Assembly: GCA_027026055.1 (NCBI GenBank)
Contig: JALVPA010000062.1
Location: 1 to 17,528, forward strand
Origin: Campylobacteraceae bacterium
Lineage (GTDB): Bacteria > Campylobacterota > Campylobacteria > Campylobacterales > Sulfurovaceae
Direction: 5' to 3'
DNA length: 17,528 bases
Under the pieces are notes generated by a model. That model saw nothing but the letters and a program-made list of their open reading frames with translations, was not told the DNA's origin and made no database searches. Positions 1 to 6,939 of the stretch are shown piece by piece; within the stretch, counting starts at the first letter, position 1, and each line of letters begins with the position of its first letter. The position numbers and the translations under genes are program-made.

Positions 1-19
1 TTTTTTTCGTACTGTTACA

Positions 20-42
20 TAGGTATTCAAATATTCAACCTA
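20..42. repeat. short inverted/direct repeat in intergenic DNA
   Basis: TAGG at 20-23 is mirrored by CCTA at 39-42. Between them TATTCAA occurs twice in tandem (24-30 and 32-38) with one base between. The stretch 1-126 holds no gene that I can support. This could be an operator for a gene left of the window, or chance in AT-rich DNA. Confidence 0.2.
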
Positions 43-86
43 TATATTTGTCCATGATATGTAGCGGTATGAAAATATCCGAAGCA

Positions 87-111
87 AAAAAAAGGATAAA
101 ATCCTTTTTTT
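87..111 (-). terminator. intrinsic terminator of the MCE operon (bidirectional)
   Basis: A perfect 11-bp inverted repeat (A7 GGAT / ATCC T7) with a 3-base loop lies 16 bases past the stop codon of the beta-barrel gene. In the minus-strand transcript the hairpin runs straight into a U-tract of eight. Because the arms are A/T tracts it would also work for a plus-strand transcript entering from left of the window. The core is only GGAT/ATCC, so strength is moderate. Confidence 0.7.
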
Positions 112-126
112 AAGCATGTATACACA

Positions 127-729
127 TTAGAAGTTGTACATCACACCCGCAAAGACGCTGTCGCCTCGAGGACCGTCGATCGTAGAGTGTTCGTACTCCG
201 CTACAAAACGATAACGGGGATTGAAAGCATACTCCAAACCGATACCGAACGCCGCTCCCGTATCGTAGTTGTCTTCGTCCGTTTCGTCGATCTTTTCCCA
301 CTCGTATTCAAAGCCGACTTTTGCAAAGATACCGAGTTTTTCCGTCACTTCGTAGGTATAGACCACATCGAGCGCAAGGCTTTGATAGCTATAGTCCAAA
401 ACCTCTCCTCCCTCTTCCGCAAGACGTCGTTCGGTCACGTCGTTGCTCGCATAAGAGTAGTCGCACTCGATAGCAAAGCCTTCTCCGATACGATAACCGA
501 AATCGATACCGAATCCGTATCCGCGATCACCGTCGAGGAAGACATCACCTTCCATCATATCGTCTCCCAAAGTGGTTAAAGCCTTTACGACGATATAGTA
601 ATCGTAGCTCTCCTCCTCTATCTCTTCGACTTCGGTCAACGCGGGTTCCACCTCTTTCAAATCGCCGCCGGCATTGGCGAAAGTGACGAGCTGTGCGGCG
701 AGAAGCCCGCTTAGTATGATACGTTTCAT
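127..729 (-). CDS. small outer-membrane beta-barrel protein (OmpA/opacity-like), end of MCE operon
   Basis: This 200-residue protein starts with a clear Sec signal peptide (MKRIILSGLL..., predicted cleavage after Ala-Asn-Ala near residue 20). After an acidic linker (residues about 21-42) come alternating polar/hydrophobic strands rich in Gly, Tyr and Phe. The C-terminus is Val-Met-Tyr-Asn-Phe, and a terminal Phe is the usual signal for insertion by the BAM complex. The size suits an eight-stranded barrel of the OmpA/opacity class. AAGG sits 7 bases before the ATG. It lies 54 bases downstream of the auxiliary lipoprotein gene on the same strand and is the last gene before the terminator at 87-111. 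It may be co-transcribed with the mla genes, or driven by its own weak promoter near 757-762. The exact function is unknown. An outer-membrane partner of the MCE system is an inference from position only. Confidence 0.8.
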   Translation of the reverse strand: MKRIILSGLLAAQLVTFANAGGDLKEVEPALTEVEEIEEESYDYYIVVKALTTLGDDMMEGDVFLDGDRGYGFGIDFGYRIGEGFAIECDYSYASNDVTERRLAEEGGEVLDYSYQSLALDVVYTYEVTEKLGIFAKVGFEYEWEKIDETDEDNYDTGAAFGIGLEYAFNPRYRFVAEYEHSTIDGPRGDSVFAGVMYNF

Positions 730-756
730 CGAACTACCTTTATAATATTTCCGAAT

Positions 757-762
757 ATTTTA
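757..762 (-). promoter_or_regulatory. possible -10 box of the beta-barrel gene
   Basis: On the minus strand TAAAAT follows a run of T (TTTTTTTGT), the pattern typical of epsilonproteobacterial sigma-70 promoters, which lack a clear -35. It lies 27 bases before the ATG. The region is AT-rich, so chance is possible, and the gene could equally be read from the mlaE promoter. Confidence 0.35.
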
Positions 763-783
763 ACAAAAAAACCTTGAAATTTT

Positions 784-1386
784 CTATGGTTTGGCTATCC
801 ATCTCGTGACATCGTGCGAGAAGCGTTTCAAAGCGCTACGCACCGCCGCGACATACCCATCGGCGTCGACGGTAGGTGTCGGTTCCGTGTAAACGAAACG
901 TTTCGTTTTAAGCAGTTTTCCCGTACGTACGTCGATAAGTACGACTTCGATATCCAGTCGGGCAAACGATCCCCGTTTGTTTACAAGATGTTTGAAATCG
1001 TGGACGACGGTTTCCAGACGATAATCCGCCATGACATTACTACTATAAGGAAGTACCGCTTTGAAAAGGCGGCTTTTTTGCAAAGTATCCACCAAGAATC
1101 CTTCGAGCAGTTTCCCCGCGGCATTGTTCCACTTTGCACTACGGTATCTGCCTCTATCCCCTTTGCCGTAAGAAAAAATCATATTGTCGTCCAACGTTTC
1201 GTTCATGCTTTCGGGATAGGCGACAATCGCCACTTTGTCGCGATAGGGTGACAAAGCGACGAAAGCGTTTTGGCTGGAGATATCGAAACCGAAGCGTTTT
1301 ATCGGAGCCGCGGTTTTCATGGCGCAACCGCCCAAGAGTATCGTTGCAAGTGCCGAAAATGTCAATACTATCTCTTTGTTTTTCAT
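784..1386 (-). CDS. ABC-transport auxiliary lipoprotein (PqiC/ABC_trans_aux type) of the MCE system
   Basis: The 200-residue product has a lipoprotein signal peptide ending in the lipobox Leu-Gly-Gly-Cys, with Cys21 as the lipidated residue. The next residue is Ala, not Asp, which favours sorting to the outer membrane. The mature part resembles the ABC-type transport auxiliary lipoprotein family: a conserved-looking segment with 'FLVDTLQKSRLFKAV' (about residues 95-109), then an amphipathic 'DYRLETVVHDF' strand and a 'LDIEVVLIDVRTGKLL' strand pair. PqiC belongs to this family and caps the MCE protein PqiB at the outer membrane. The ATG overlaps the mlaD stop codon as ATGA (4 bases), with AAAGGA 8 bases upstream, so the two are translationally coupled. 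This position next to mlaD is typical of MCE operons that lack MlaC. Family assignment is by pattern, not by search. Confidence 0.75.
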   Translation of the reverse strand: MKNKEIVLTFSALATILLGGCAMKTAAPIKRFGFDISSQNAFVALSPYRDKVAIVAYPESMNETLDDNMIFSYGKGDRGRYRSAKWNNAAGKLLEGFLVDTLQKSRLFKAVLPYSSNVMADYRLETVVHDFKHLVNKRGSFARLDIEVVLIDVRTGKLLKTKRFVYTEPTPTVDADGYVAAVRSALKRFSHDVTRWIAKP

Positions 1387-2294
1387 TCGCCGGGTCCTTT
1401 GCGATGCGGTCTCGATTTGAAAAAGAGATCGCTCGGGCTCTCTTCGAACGACTCTATCGCTTCGCCGAGTTTATTGGAAAGCAGATGCATATCGACCGTC
1501 ATCGGTTCCAAAATCTTACGTAAGTTGTAATCTCCCCTCTCAAGCGTTCGTTCCACTTTGAGTGTCAAACGATTGAAATCTTTTGCCGCTTTTGTCAATT
1601 TTTCTATGGCGGGTTTGCCGTATCGAGCAAAATCGTTCACGTTTTTAACGGCATCTTCCAAGCTTTTTCGTAAGGTGCGAAACGTCTCTTTCATTGTCAC
1701 GACGGTGCGGTTGGCTTCGGTGAGGAGCGAAGCGGTGTCCGACGCGAGAGTGTCCGCTTTTTCGAGGATGTTTGCGAAATGCCGACGATTTTTTTCGCTT
1801 AGTACCTCATCGAGCGATTCGGTGAGATTTTGAAGGCGTTTAGAAAGGGTATCGATATGTTGTTTCACGGTGTAACGCCACGAAGAACGACTCGGGATAA
1901 CGGGCATATCGTCCTCTTTTTCGGGACGAAGCGATTTTCCGTCCGTACCCCCTTCCAACTCAATGGAGAGCAAACCCGTCACTCCGAGCATCGTTGTCGT
2001 GGCGTACATATCGCTCATAACGGGAATCTCTTCTTTGATCGCCAAAACGACTTCGACCTTATCGAGACGTTTCGGATCGATGCGAATCGCTTTGACTCTG
2101 CCCACTTCCACACCGTGCAAGTAGACGACCGAATCGCGAGAGAGTCCCGCTACCGATTCGGTAAAATAGGTCTTGTAGTAGCGGTATTTTTGTTCGAAGC
2201 CGTATTTGGCGAGCCAAAACGCGAACAGTACGGAAGCGACACCGAAGAGTACGACGAAAATTCCCACTACGGTATAGTTGGCGCGGCTATACAT
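1383..2294 (-). CDS. mlaD: MCE-domain substrate-binding protein MlaD with extended helical C-terminus
   Basis: The protein has 303 residues. One N-terminal transmembrane anchor (about residues 6-29) is followed by a single MCE domain (about 38-115), recognisable by 'VAGLSRDSVVYLHGVEVGRV' and 'MLGVTGLLSIELEGG'. From about residue 140 to 300 the sequence is strongly helical and heptad-like, with many Leu, Lys, Glu and Ala. E. coli MlaD has about 180 residues, so this one carries well over 100 extra residues of helix. In known MCE proteins the MCE rings hexamerise around a lipid channel, and a long helical tail can form a needle across the periplasm, as in PqiB. The gene overlaps mlaF by 8 bases and the lipoprotein gene by 4; AAGGAG lies 9 bases before the ATG. 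It probably binds phospholipid handed over by MlaE/MlaF, inner membrane facing the periplasm. Direction of transport cannot be read from sequence. Confidence 0.9.
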   Translation of the reverse strand: MYSRANYTVVGIFVVLFGVASVLFAFWLAKYGFEQKYRYYKTYFTESVAGLSRDSVVYLHGVEVGRVKAIRIDPKRLDKVEVVLAIKEEIPVMSDMYATTTMLGVTGLLSIELEGGTDGKSLRPEKEDDMPVIPSRSSWRYTVKQHIDTLSKRLQNLTESLDEVLSEKNRRHFANILEKADTLASDTASLLTEANRTVVTMKETFRTLRKSLEDAVKNVNDFARYGKPAIEKLTKAAKDFNRLTLKVERTLERGDYNLRKILEPMTVDMHLLSNKLGEAIESFEESPSDLFFKSRPHRKGPGE

Positions 2295-3075
2295 CGCTTC
2301 TTACTCCTTCGCTTTTTCGGCAGGTGAACCTACGCATCGTATCGTCGTTTTTGAAAAACTCTTCGACAAAGGGATGGTCGTTTCGAAGCACGTCGTCCAA
2401 CGTGCCCTGCGCCACCGTTTTTTTGTCCGCAAGTACCGCCATTCGATCGACGATATTAAAAATCGTGTCCAAATCGTGTGTGATCATCACCACCGTAATG
2501 CCCAACATTTTACGTAATTCTACTATAAGTTTATCAAAGTTGCGTGCACCGACGGGATCAAGTCCCGAAGTCGGCTCGTCCAAAAAGAGCAGTTTCGGCT
2601 CCATCGCCAGCGCTCTCGCCAACGCCGCACGCTTGATCATCCCGCCGCTTAGCTCCGAAGGATAGAGCGCGCCCACATGCGGTTGGAGTCCCACCATCGC
2701 GATTTTGCTGCGTACCAACTCTTTACGCATCTTCGGCGAAAGCGTCGTGTACTCTTTGAGCTGGATTTCGATGTTTTCGGCGACCGTCAACGACGAATAG
2801 AGCGCACCGAATTGAAAGAGTATCCCCCACTCTCGACGCAACGCTTGCGCATCGTCGTAGCTTAGGGTCGAAAGTCTTTTGCCCAGTACGGAGATTTCGC
2901 CCGCATCGGGACGCAACAACATGATGATCTCTTTCATCAATACCGATTTTCCCGATCCGCTCTGGCCCAAAATGGCGAATATCTCGCCTTCTTTTACGTC
3001 CAAACTCACACCGTCATGTACGGTATGGCTACCGAAACGCGTTACGATGTTTTCCACTTCGATGATCGTTTTCAC
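2287..3075 (-). CDS. mlaF: MCE/Mla lipid transporter ATP-binding protein MlaF
   Basis: This ABC ATPase has 262 residues from the GTG at 3075. All nucleotide-binding motifs are present: Walker A GQSGSGKS (residues 37-44), Q-loop Gln in 'LFQFGALYSSLTVAEN', signature LSGGM (142-146), Walker B LLFLDEP (162-168) and the switch His in 'MITHD' (His200). The 'QFGALYSSLTVAEN' segment and 'SGGMIKRAALARA' are hallmarks of the MlaF/MkL subfamily rather than of drug or sugar ABC proteins. No ATG is available. I prefer GTG at 3075, which overlaps the mlaE stop as GTGA with GGAG 8 bases upstream; TTG at 3078 in the same frame is the alternative and adds one residue. The protein powers the MlaE permease from the cytoplasmic face. 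The tail after about residue 240 is charged and variable, as is common in MlaF. Confidence 0.95.
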   Translation of the reverse strand: MKTIIEVENIVTRFGSHTVHDGVSLDVKEGEIFAILGQSGSGKSVLMKEIIMLLRPDAGEISVLGKRLSTLSYDDAQALRREWGILFQFGALYSSLTVAENIEIQLKEYTTLSPKMRKELVRSKIAMVGLQPHVGALYPSELSGGMIKRAALARALAMEPKLLFLDEPTSGLDPVGARNFDKLIVELRKMLGITVVMITHDLDTIFNIVDRMAVLADKKTVAQGTLDDVLRNDHPFVEEFFKNDDTMRRFTCRKSEGVRSDV

Positions 3076-4175
3076 CAACCCATCTCCGTATAAAAGACCG
3101 AAAAGAGCGCATCGAAAGCAATCACCGTAAAGATGGCGTTGACGACCGATGCGGTGGTGTGCAATCCGATACTCTCGGTGTTGTCGGAGACACGAAATCC
3201 TCTAAAGCATCCGATAGCGGCAATCGCAAATGCAAAAACCGGCCCTTTGATCATACCGAGGATATAGTGCTTCACTTCCAGCGTTTCGTTCAGACGCTGT
3301 ACAAACTGATCGAAAGAGATGCCAAGCTCCATCGTCGAAGCGACGATACCGCCGAAAATACCTACGATGTCTGCGAAAAATATCAAAAGCGGCAAGGCAA
3401 TCGTAAGTGCGACGATACGTGGCAAAACCAAAAAGTTGTAAGGATCGAACCCCATTGTTTGCATCGCCGCGATCTCTTCGGTGATTTTCATCGCTCCTAT
3501 TTCCGCCGTATAAGCCGAACCGCTGCGTCCCGCAATGACGATAGCGGTGATCATCGGTCCGAGTTCGCGTGTCATAGAGATTCCCACCGTATCGACTATA
3601 AAGATATCCGCGCCGAATTTCGCCAACTGAACCGCACCTTGATAGGCGATAACCATTCCGACCAAAAAAGCGGTCATGCCCACGATGACAAGCGCGCTAA
3701 AGCCCGATTGGTAGATATGATAGACCGTTTCTTTGTAGCGAAAAGCGCCGGGATGCCTCAGCAGATAAAAAAAGGTATAGACCACCCTTCCCAAAAAATC
3801 GACAAACGCTTTGAGATCTCGAACTCCTTCGATCGTATGTTTGCCGATGCGTTCGAAAAAGGTCGTTTTTCTTTCGGGTATCGTTTCGTCTTTATGCGAT
3901 ACGAGCAAGCGATACATCTTCTCTTGCTGCGGGGTATAGCCCGTCACCTCCACTTGCGCATAGCTTTGTTGCGCTTCGAGAAGATGCGCAAAACAAAGAA
4001 TCCCGGCACTATCGAGTGCTTCCGTTTGCGATACGTCCCAGCGGATTCGTTCGGCACGAGGAAGCGAAGCGATTTCCCGTTCTATCTCGTCGATATCCGA
4101 AAGTATCCACGTACCCGTCGCACGTATATGAAGATATTCGTTTTCTTTTCGCCATACGATATGTTTCGTTTTCAT
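3072..4175 (-). CDS. mlaE: MCE/Mla lipid transporter permease MlaE with fused N-terminal STAS domain
   Basis: The 367-residue protein joins two parts. Residues 1 to about 95 look like a STAS domain, including 'WDVSQTEALDSAGILCFAHLL', where Asp-Ser-Ala-Gly is the typical STAS loop; in E. coli this role belongs to the separate protein MlaB. Residues about 110-367 are the MlaE permease: an interfacial helix, then five or so membrane segments, with family motifs 'GMVIAYQGAVQLAKFGAD', 'GISMTRELGPMITAIVIAGR', 'GSAYTAEIGAMKITEEIAAM' and 'GFDPYNFLVLPRIVA'. It is the first gene of the operon and overlaps mlaF by 4 bases (GTGA). No Shine-Dalgarno precedes the ATG; an in-frame TAG lies 9 bases upstream, and TATAAT ends 8 bases upstream, so the mRNA is probably leaderless. 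It forms the inner-membrane core for phospholipid transfer between the membranes. Confidence 0.95.
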   Translation of the reverse strand: MKTKHIVWRKENEYLHIRATGTWILSDIDEIEREIASLPRAERIRWDVSQTEALDSAGILCFAHLLEAQQSYAQVEVTGYTPQQEKMYRLLVSHKDETIPERKTTFFERIGKHTIEGVRDLKAFVDFLGRVVYTFFYLLRHPGAFRYKETVYHIYQSGFSALVIVGMTAFLVGMVIAYQGAVQLAKFGADIFIVDTVGISMTRELGPMITAIVIAGRSGSAYTAEIGAMKITEEIAAMQTMGFDPYNFLVLPRIVALTIALPLLIFFADIVGIFGGIVASTMELGISFDQFVQRLNETLEVKHYILGMIKGPVFAFAIAAIGCFRGFRVSDNTESIGLHTTASVVNAIFTVIAFDALFSVFYTEMGW

Positions 4176-4183
4176 TCGAGGCT

Positions 4184-4189
4184 ATTATA
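4184..4189 (-). promoter_or_regulatory. -10 box of the mlaE operon, giving a leaderless transcript
   Basis: A perfect TATAAT on the minus strand, separated from the mlaE ATG by only 8 bases (AGCCTCGA). Transcription normally starts 6-8 bases past the -10, which places the 5' end at or within two bases of the start codon. No good -35 is visible. Its -35 position (about 4207-4212) abuts the -10 of the divergent speA promoter. Confidence 0.6.
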
Positions 4190-4212
4190 GGTGAGTTTGG
4201 ATTAAGTTTCGG

Positions 4213-4218
4213 TATAAT
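4213..4218 (+). promoter_or_regulatory. -10 box of the speA-cysE operon
   Basis: A perfect TATAAT, preceded by T-rich sequence (GTTTGGATTAAGTTTCGG) and no clear -35, which is normal for this group. Start of transcription near 4225 would give a leader of about 27 bases containing the speA ribosome binding site AAGGG at 4242-4246. It is separated by 23 bases from the minus-strand mlaE -10. Confidence 0.65.
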
Positions 4219-4251
4219 CTATCGACAATTTCCACGGCTTCAAGGGCAGCT

Positions 4252-6132
4252 ATGAAACATTTCGGTCTTTCTATCTGGGGGGATGACAATTTCATCGTCC
4301 AAGGCGATACGGTCAATGTGAACTACGGCGACAAACCGTCTCTCATCGCCATTACCGAAGAGATACGTCAACGCGGTTACAAAGGACCGCTTCTGTTGCG
4401 TTTTCCGCATTTGATGAAAAAACAGCTCGACACCCTTTTTCGCGCTTTTTCCAAAGCGCGAAAAGAGTTCGGTTACAAAGGCGACTTTCATGCCGTTTTC
4501 CCTCTCAAGGTCAACCAATTCCCCAATTTCGTACAAACCTTGATGGAGGTCTCCGAACCTTACGGATACGGACTTGAGGCGGGTTCCAAAGCCGAATTGA
4601 TTGTCGCTATGAGCCATACGCCCGTCGGCGCGCCGATTACGGTTAACGGCTTCAAAGACAAAGAGATGATTTCGTTGGCCTTTATCGCCGCGAAAATGGG
4701 GCACAATATCACCGTCACCATCGAAGGACTCGGAGAGCTCGAAACCATCATCGCCGTCAACGAAGAGTTCAACGCCGATTCACACACGCCCGTGACGCCT
4801 CACATCGGCGTTCGTATCCGTTTGCACAGTTCGGGCATCGGTATTTGGGCGAAAAGCGGCGGTTATAGCTCCAAATTCGGTCTGACCTCCACCGAACTGC
4901 TCGAAGCCTACGAAATGCTGAAGCGATACGGATTGATCGAGAAACTGCGTATGATACACTTTCATATCGGTTCGCAAATGAGCGATATCGCACCGCTTAA
5001 AAAAGCGTTGCGCGAAGCGGGCAATATCTATGCCGATCTCAAAAAACGCGGCGCCTCTTCGCTCGGCGCCATCAATATCGGCGGCGGACTCGCCGTCGAA
5101 TACGCCCAGCACGGGCATATGCAAGAGCGCAACTACTCCTTGGGTGAATTTGCCAACGACGTGGTCTTTTTGATGCAAGAGATCGCCAAACGCAAAGGAG
5201 TCGACGAACCCGACATTTATACCGAATCGGGACGTTTCGTCGCGGCGTCGCACGCGGTACTCGTCGCACCCGTGTTGGAACTCTTTTCTCAAGAGTATAC
5301 CGCCAAAGGATTGCGCCTCAAAAAGAACAATCCGCCGCTGATCGAAGAGCTCTACGATCTTTACACTTCTATCAAACGCGCCAATGCCCGCGAATACCTG
5401 CACGACGCGCTCGATCATATGGAGAGTTTGCTAACGCTTTTTGATCTGGGCTATATCGACCTCGAAGATCGTTCCAATACCGAAATTCTCGTCAACCTTA
5501 TCATTAAAAAAGCGATCGGATTGCTCAAAAACGAAGGTACCGACGAGCTTAAAAAACTTCAAGATCGTATCCAAGAGAAATATCTCGTCAATTTTTCGCT
5601 TTTTCAATCTCTACCCGATTTTTGGGGATTGGGTCAGCACTTTCCGATTATGCCGCTGGACAGACTCGACGAAAAGCCGACCAATCCCGCCAGTATCTGG
5701 GACATTACGTGCGACAGCGACGGCGAAATCGGTTTCGACAGAAACACGCCGCTGTATCTACACGATATCGACGTGACGGAAGAAGAGTATTTTTTGGGAT
5801 TTTTTCTTACGGGTGCGTACCAAGAAGTGCTGGGTATGAAACACAACCTCTTTACCCATCCCACCGAAGCGGTGATTACTTTCGACGAATCGGGCGCTTA
5901 TCGCATAGAGCGCATAATAGAAGCGCAAAACCTCTTGGACGTGCTCGAAGATCTCGAATACGATACGGGGTATATCGACAAACGGCTCAAACGCCGTATC
6001 GAAGAGTCCTCTTTGTTGACACCCGAAGAGAAACAAGAGACCTTGGGAAAACTTTACCTCTATTTAAGCGAAAACAGCTATCTTAAAACGATTCAAGCGA
6101 TTAACGAACGTACGGAGACGGACAAAGGATGA
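4252..6132 (+). CDS. speA: biosynthetic arginine decarboxylase SpeA
   Basis: The enzyme decarboxylates arginine to agmatine with pyridoxal phosphate, the first step of the agmatine route to putrescine and spermidine. The protein has 626 residues, the usual size for the SpeA family (fold type III, alanine-racemase-like barrel plus C-terminal beta domain). The PLP lysine is Lys86 in 'VFPLKVNQ'. Other family landmarks are 'GYGLEAGSKAEL', 'HFHIGSQ', the phosphate-binding 'NIGGGLAV', 'YTESGR', the SpeA-specific 'LFQSLPDFWGLGQ..PIMPLDRL' and 'WDITCDSDGEI', whose Cys is the catalytic residue from the partner subunit. The ATG is preceded by AAGGG at 5 bases. Its stop overlaps the cysE start (ATGA). 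It sits in the cytoplasm. Divergent from the mla operon. Confidence 0.98.
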   Translation: MKHFGLSIWGDDNFIVQGDTVNVNYGDKPSLIAITEEIRQRGYKGPLLLRFPHLMKKQLDTLFRAFSKARKEFGYKGDFHAVFPLKVNQFPNFVQTLMEVSEPYGYGLEAGSKAELIVAMSHTPVGAPITVNGFKDKEMISLAFIAAKMGHNITVTIEGLGELETIIAVNEEFNADSHTPVTPHIGVRIRLHSSGIGIWAKSGGYSSKFGLTSTELLEAYEMLKRYGLIEKLRMIHFHIGSQMSDIAPLKKALREAGNIYADLKKRGASSLGAINIGGGLAVEYAQHGHMQERNYSLGEFANDVVFLMQEIAKRKGVDEPDIYTESGRFVAASHAVLVAPVLELFSQEYTAKGLRLKKNNPPLIEELYDLYTSIKRANAREYLHDALDHMESLLTLFDLGYIDLEDRSNTEILVNLIIKKAIGLLKNEGTDELKKLQDRIQEKYLVNFSLFQSLPDFWGLGQHFPIMPLDRLDEKPTNPASIWDITCDSDGEIGFDRNTPLYLHDIDVTEEEYFLGFFLTGAYQEVLGMKHNLFTHPTEAVITFDESGAYRIERIIEAQNLLDVLEDLEYDTGYIDKRLKRRIEESSLLTPEEKQETLGKLYLYLSENSYLKTIQAINERTETDKG

Positions 6133-6830
6133 ATCCTTTCAAGCTTATCAAAGACGATTTCGACAATGTTAAACGCAACGACCCCGCTTTGCATTCGACT
6201 TTCGAACTCTTTTTCAACTATCCTGGCCTTTGGGCGTTGCTTTTTTACCGACTGGCGCATTGGTTCTACGTACGCGGTTTGCGATTTGTTCCTCGTCTCA
6301 TTTCGGCTATCGGCATGTTTTTGACCACCATCGATATCCATCCCGGCGCCAAAATCGGACGGCGCGTCTTTATCGATCACGGTACGGGGGTGGTCATCGG
6401 CGAAACGGCGGAGATCGGAGACGACGTGCTTATCTATCAGCAAGTGACTCTCGGCGGCGTCAGTACGAATCCGGGCAAACGCCACCCTACCGTCGAAGAC
6501 GGCGTGGTGATTGGTGCGGGAGCCAAAGTACTGGGCAATATCACCATCGGACGCAATTCAAAAATCGGCGCCAACTCCGTCGTCATCAAAGACGTTCCTG
6601 CAGACAGTACCGCGGTGGGCATTCCCGCACGCATTCTCAAACGCGGTTATGATGTCAGTCCGCTTAGTCACAACAAAATTCCCGATGTCAACAAAGAACT
6701 CTTCGAATATCTGCTTCGTCGTATCGAGCTGCTCGAAGAGGCGCTTCCCGAATCGAAAAAATCGAAAGTCAAAGAGATGGACAAACGCCTCGAAGAGCTT
6801 TACGACAGCTTTATCCACTCGATGGATTGA
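6129..6830 (+). CDS. cysE: serine O-acetyltransferase CysE
   Basis: This enzyme makes O-acetylserine from serine and acetyl-CoA, the committed step of cysteine synthesis. The protein has 233 residues, the short form (E. coli CysE has about 273). An N-terminal helical part (1 to about 65) precedes a left-handed beta-helix of hexapeptide repeats (about 68-165). The catalytic Asp-His pair is Asp69 in 'TIDIHPGA' and His84 in 'FIDHGTG'. 'TLGGVSTNPGKRHP' is the substrate loop and 'GAGAKVLGNI' the acetyl-CoA-binding turn. Residues after about 175 form a charged helical tail ending in 'FIHSMD'. The start overlaps the speA stop as ATGA, with AAAGG just upstream, so translation is coupled. A terminator hairpin is folded into the last codons (6805-6840). 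Whether the tail binds cysteine synthase as in E. coli is uncertain, because the usual terminal Ile is missing. Confidence 0.97.
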   Translation: MNPFKLIKDDFDNVKRNDPALHSTFELFFNYPGLWALLFYRLAHWFYVRGLRFVPRLISAIGMFLTTIDIHPGAKIGRRVFIDHGTGVVIGETAEIGDDVLIYQQVTLGGVSTNPGKRHPTVEDGVVIGAGAKVLGNITIGRNSKIGANSVVIKDVPADSTAVGIPARILKRGYDVSPLSHNKIPDVNKELFEYLLRRIELLEEALPESKKSKVKEMDKRLEELYDSFIHSMD

Positions 6831-6840
6831 GCTGTTTTTT
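6805..6840 (+). terminator. intrinsic terminator of speA-cysE, embedded in the cysE 3' end
   Basis: The hairpin starts inside cysE. Outer stem ACAGCT (6805-6810) pairs with AGCTGT (6830-6835); after a two-base internal loop the inner stem ATCCA (6813-6817) pairs with TGGAT (6823-6827) around a CTCGA loop. The run T6 at 6835-6840 follows at once. The stop codon TGA (6828-6830) lies in the descending arm, so ribosomes finishing cysE would cover the hairpin. Confidence 0.75.
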
Positions 6841-6904
6841 CACACTCTGTAGATTCGTGCTTTAGCTCTTTGCTTTTACCATACAAGCTCAAGCCGATTT
6901 TGGC

Positions 6905-6910
6905 TATAAT
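6905..6910 (+). promoter_or_regulatory. -10 box of the aspC-patatin operon
   Basis: TATAAT preceded by CGATTTTGGC (a T-rich, partly extended -10 context). Start of transcription near 6917 would leave a leader of about 23 bases containing AAGGA (6930-6934), 5 bases before the aspC ATG. It follows the cysE terminator directly, so aspC begins a new transcription unit. Confidence 0.65.
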
Positions 6911-6939
6911 TGTTCGCTATTCTATCCATAAGGACGACC

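Noticed and set aside
3159..4190. 343-codon plus-strand open frame opposite mlaE
   Set aside because: It is exactly antisense to a well-supported permease gene, is rich in Arg, His and Asp without domain features, and has no ribosome binding site.
4780..5418. 212-codon minus-strand open frame opposite speA
   Set aside because: Antisense shadow of a strongly conserved enzyme; composition reflects the complement of GAA/GAT/AAA-rich codons.
6910..6939. Ten-residue TTG-started extension of AspC
   Set aside because: The TTG lies in the -10 box and has no ribosome binding site; ATG at 6940 is preceded by AAGGA.
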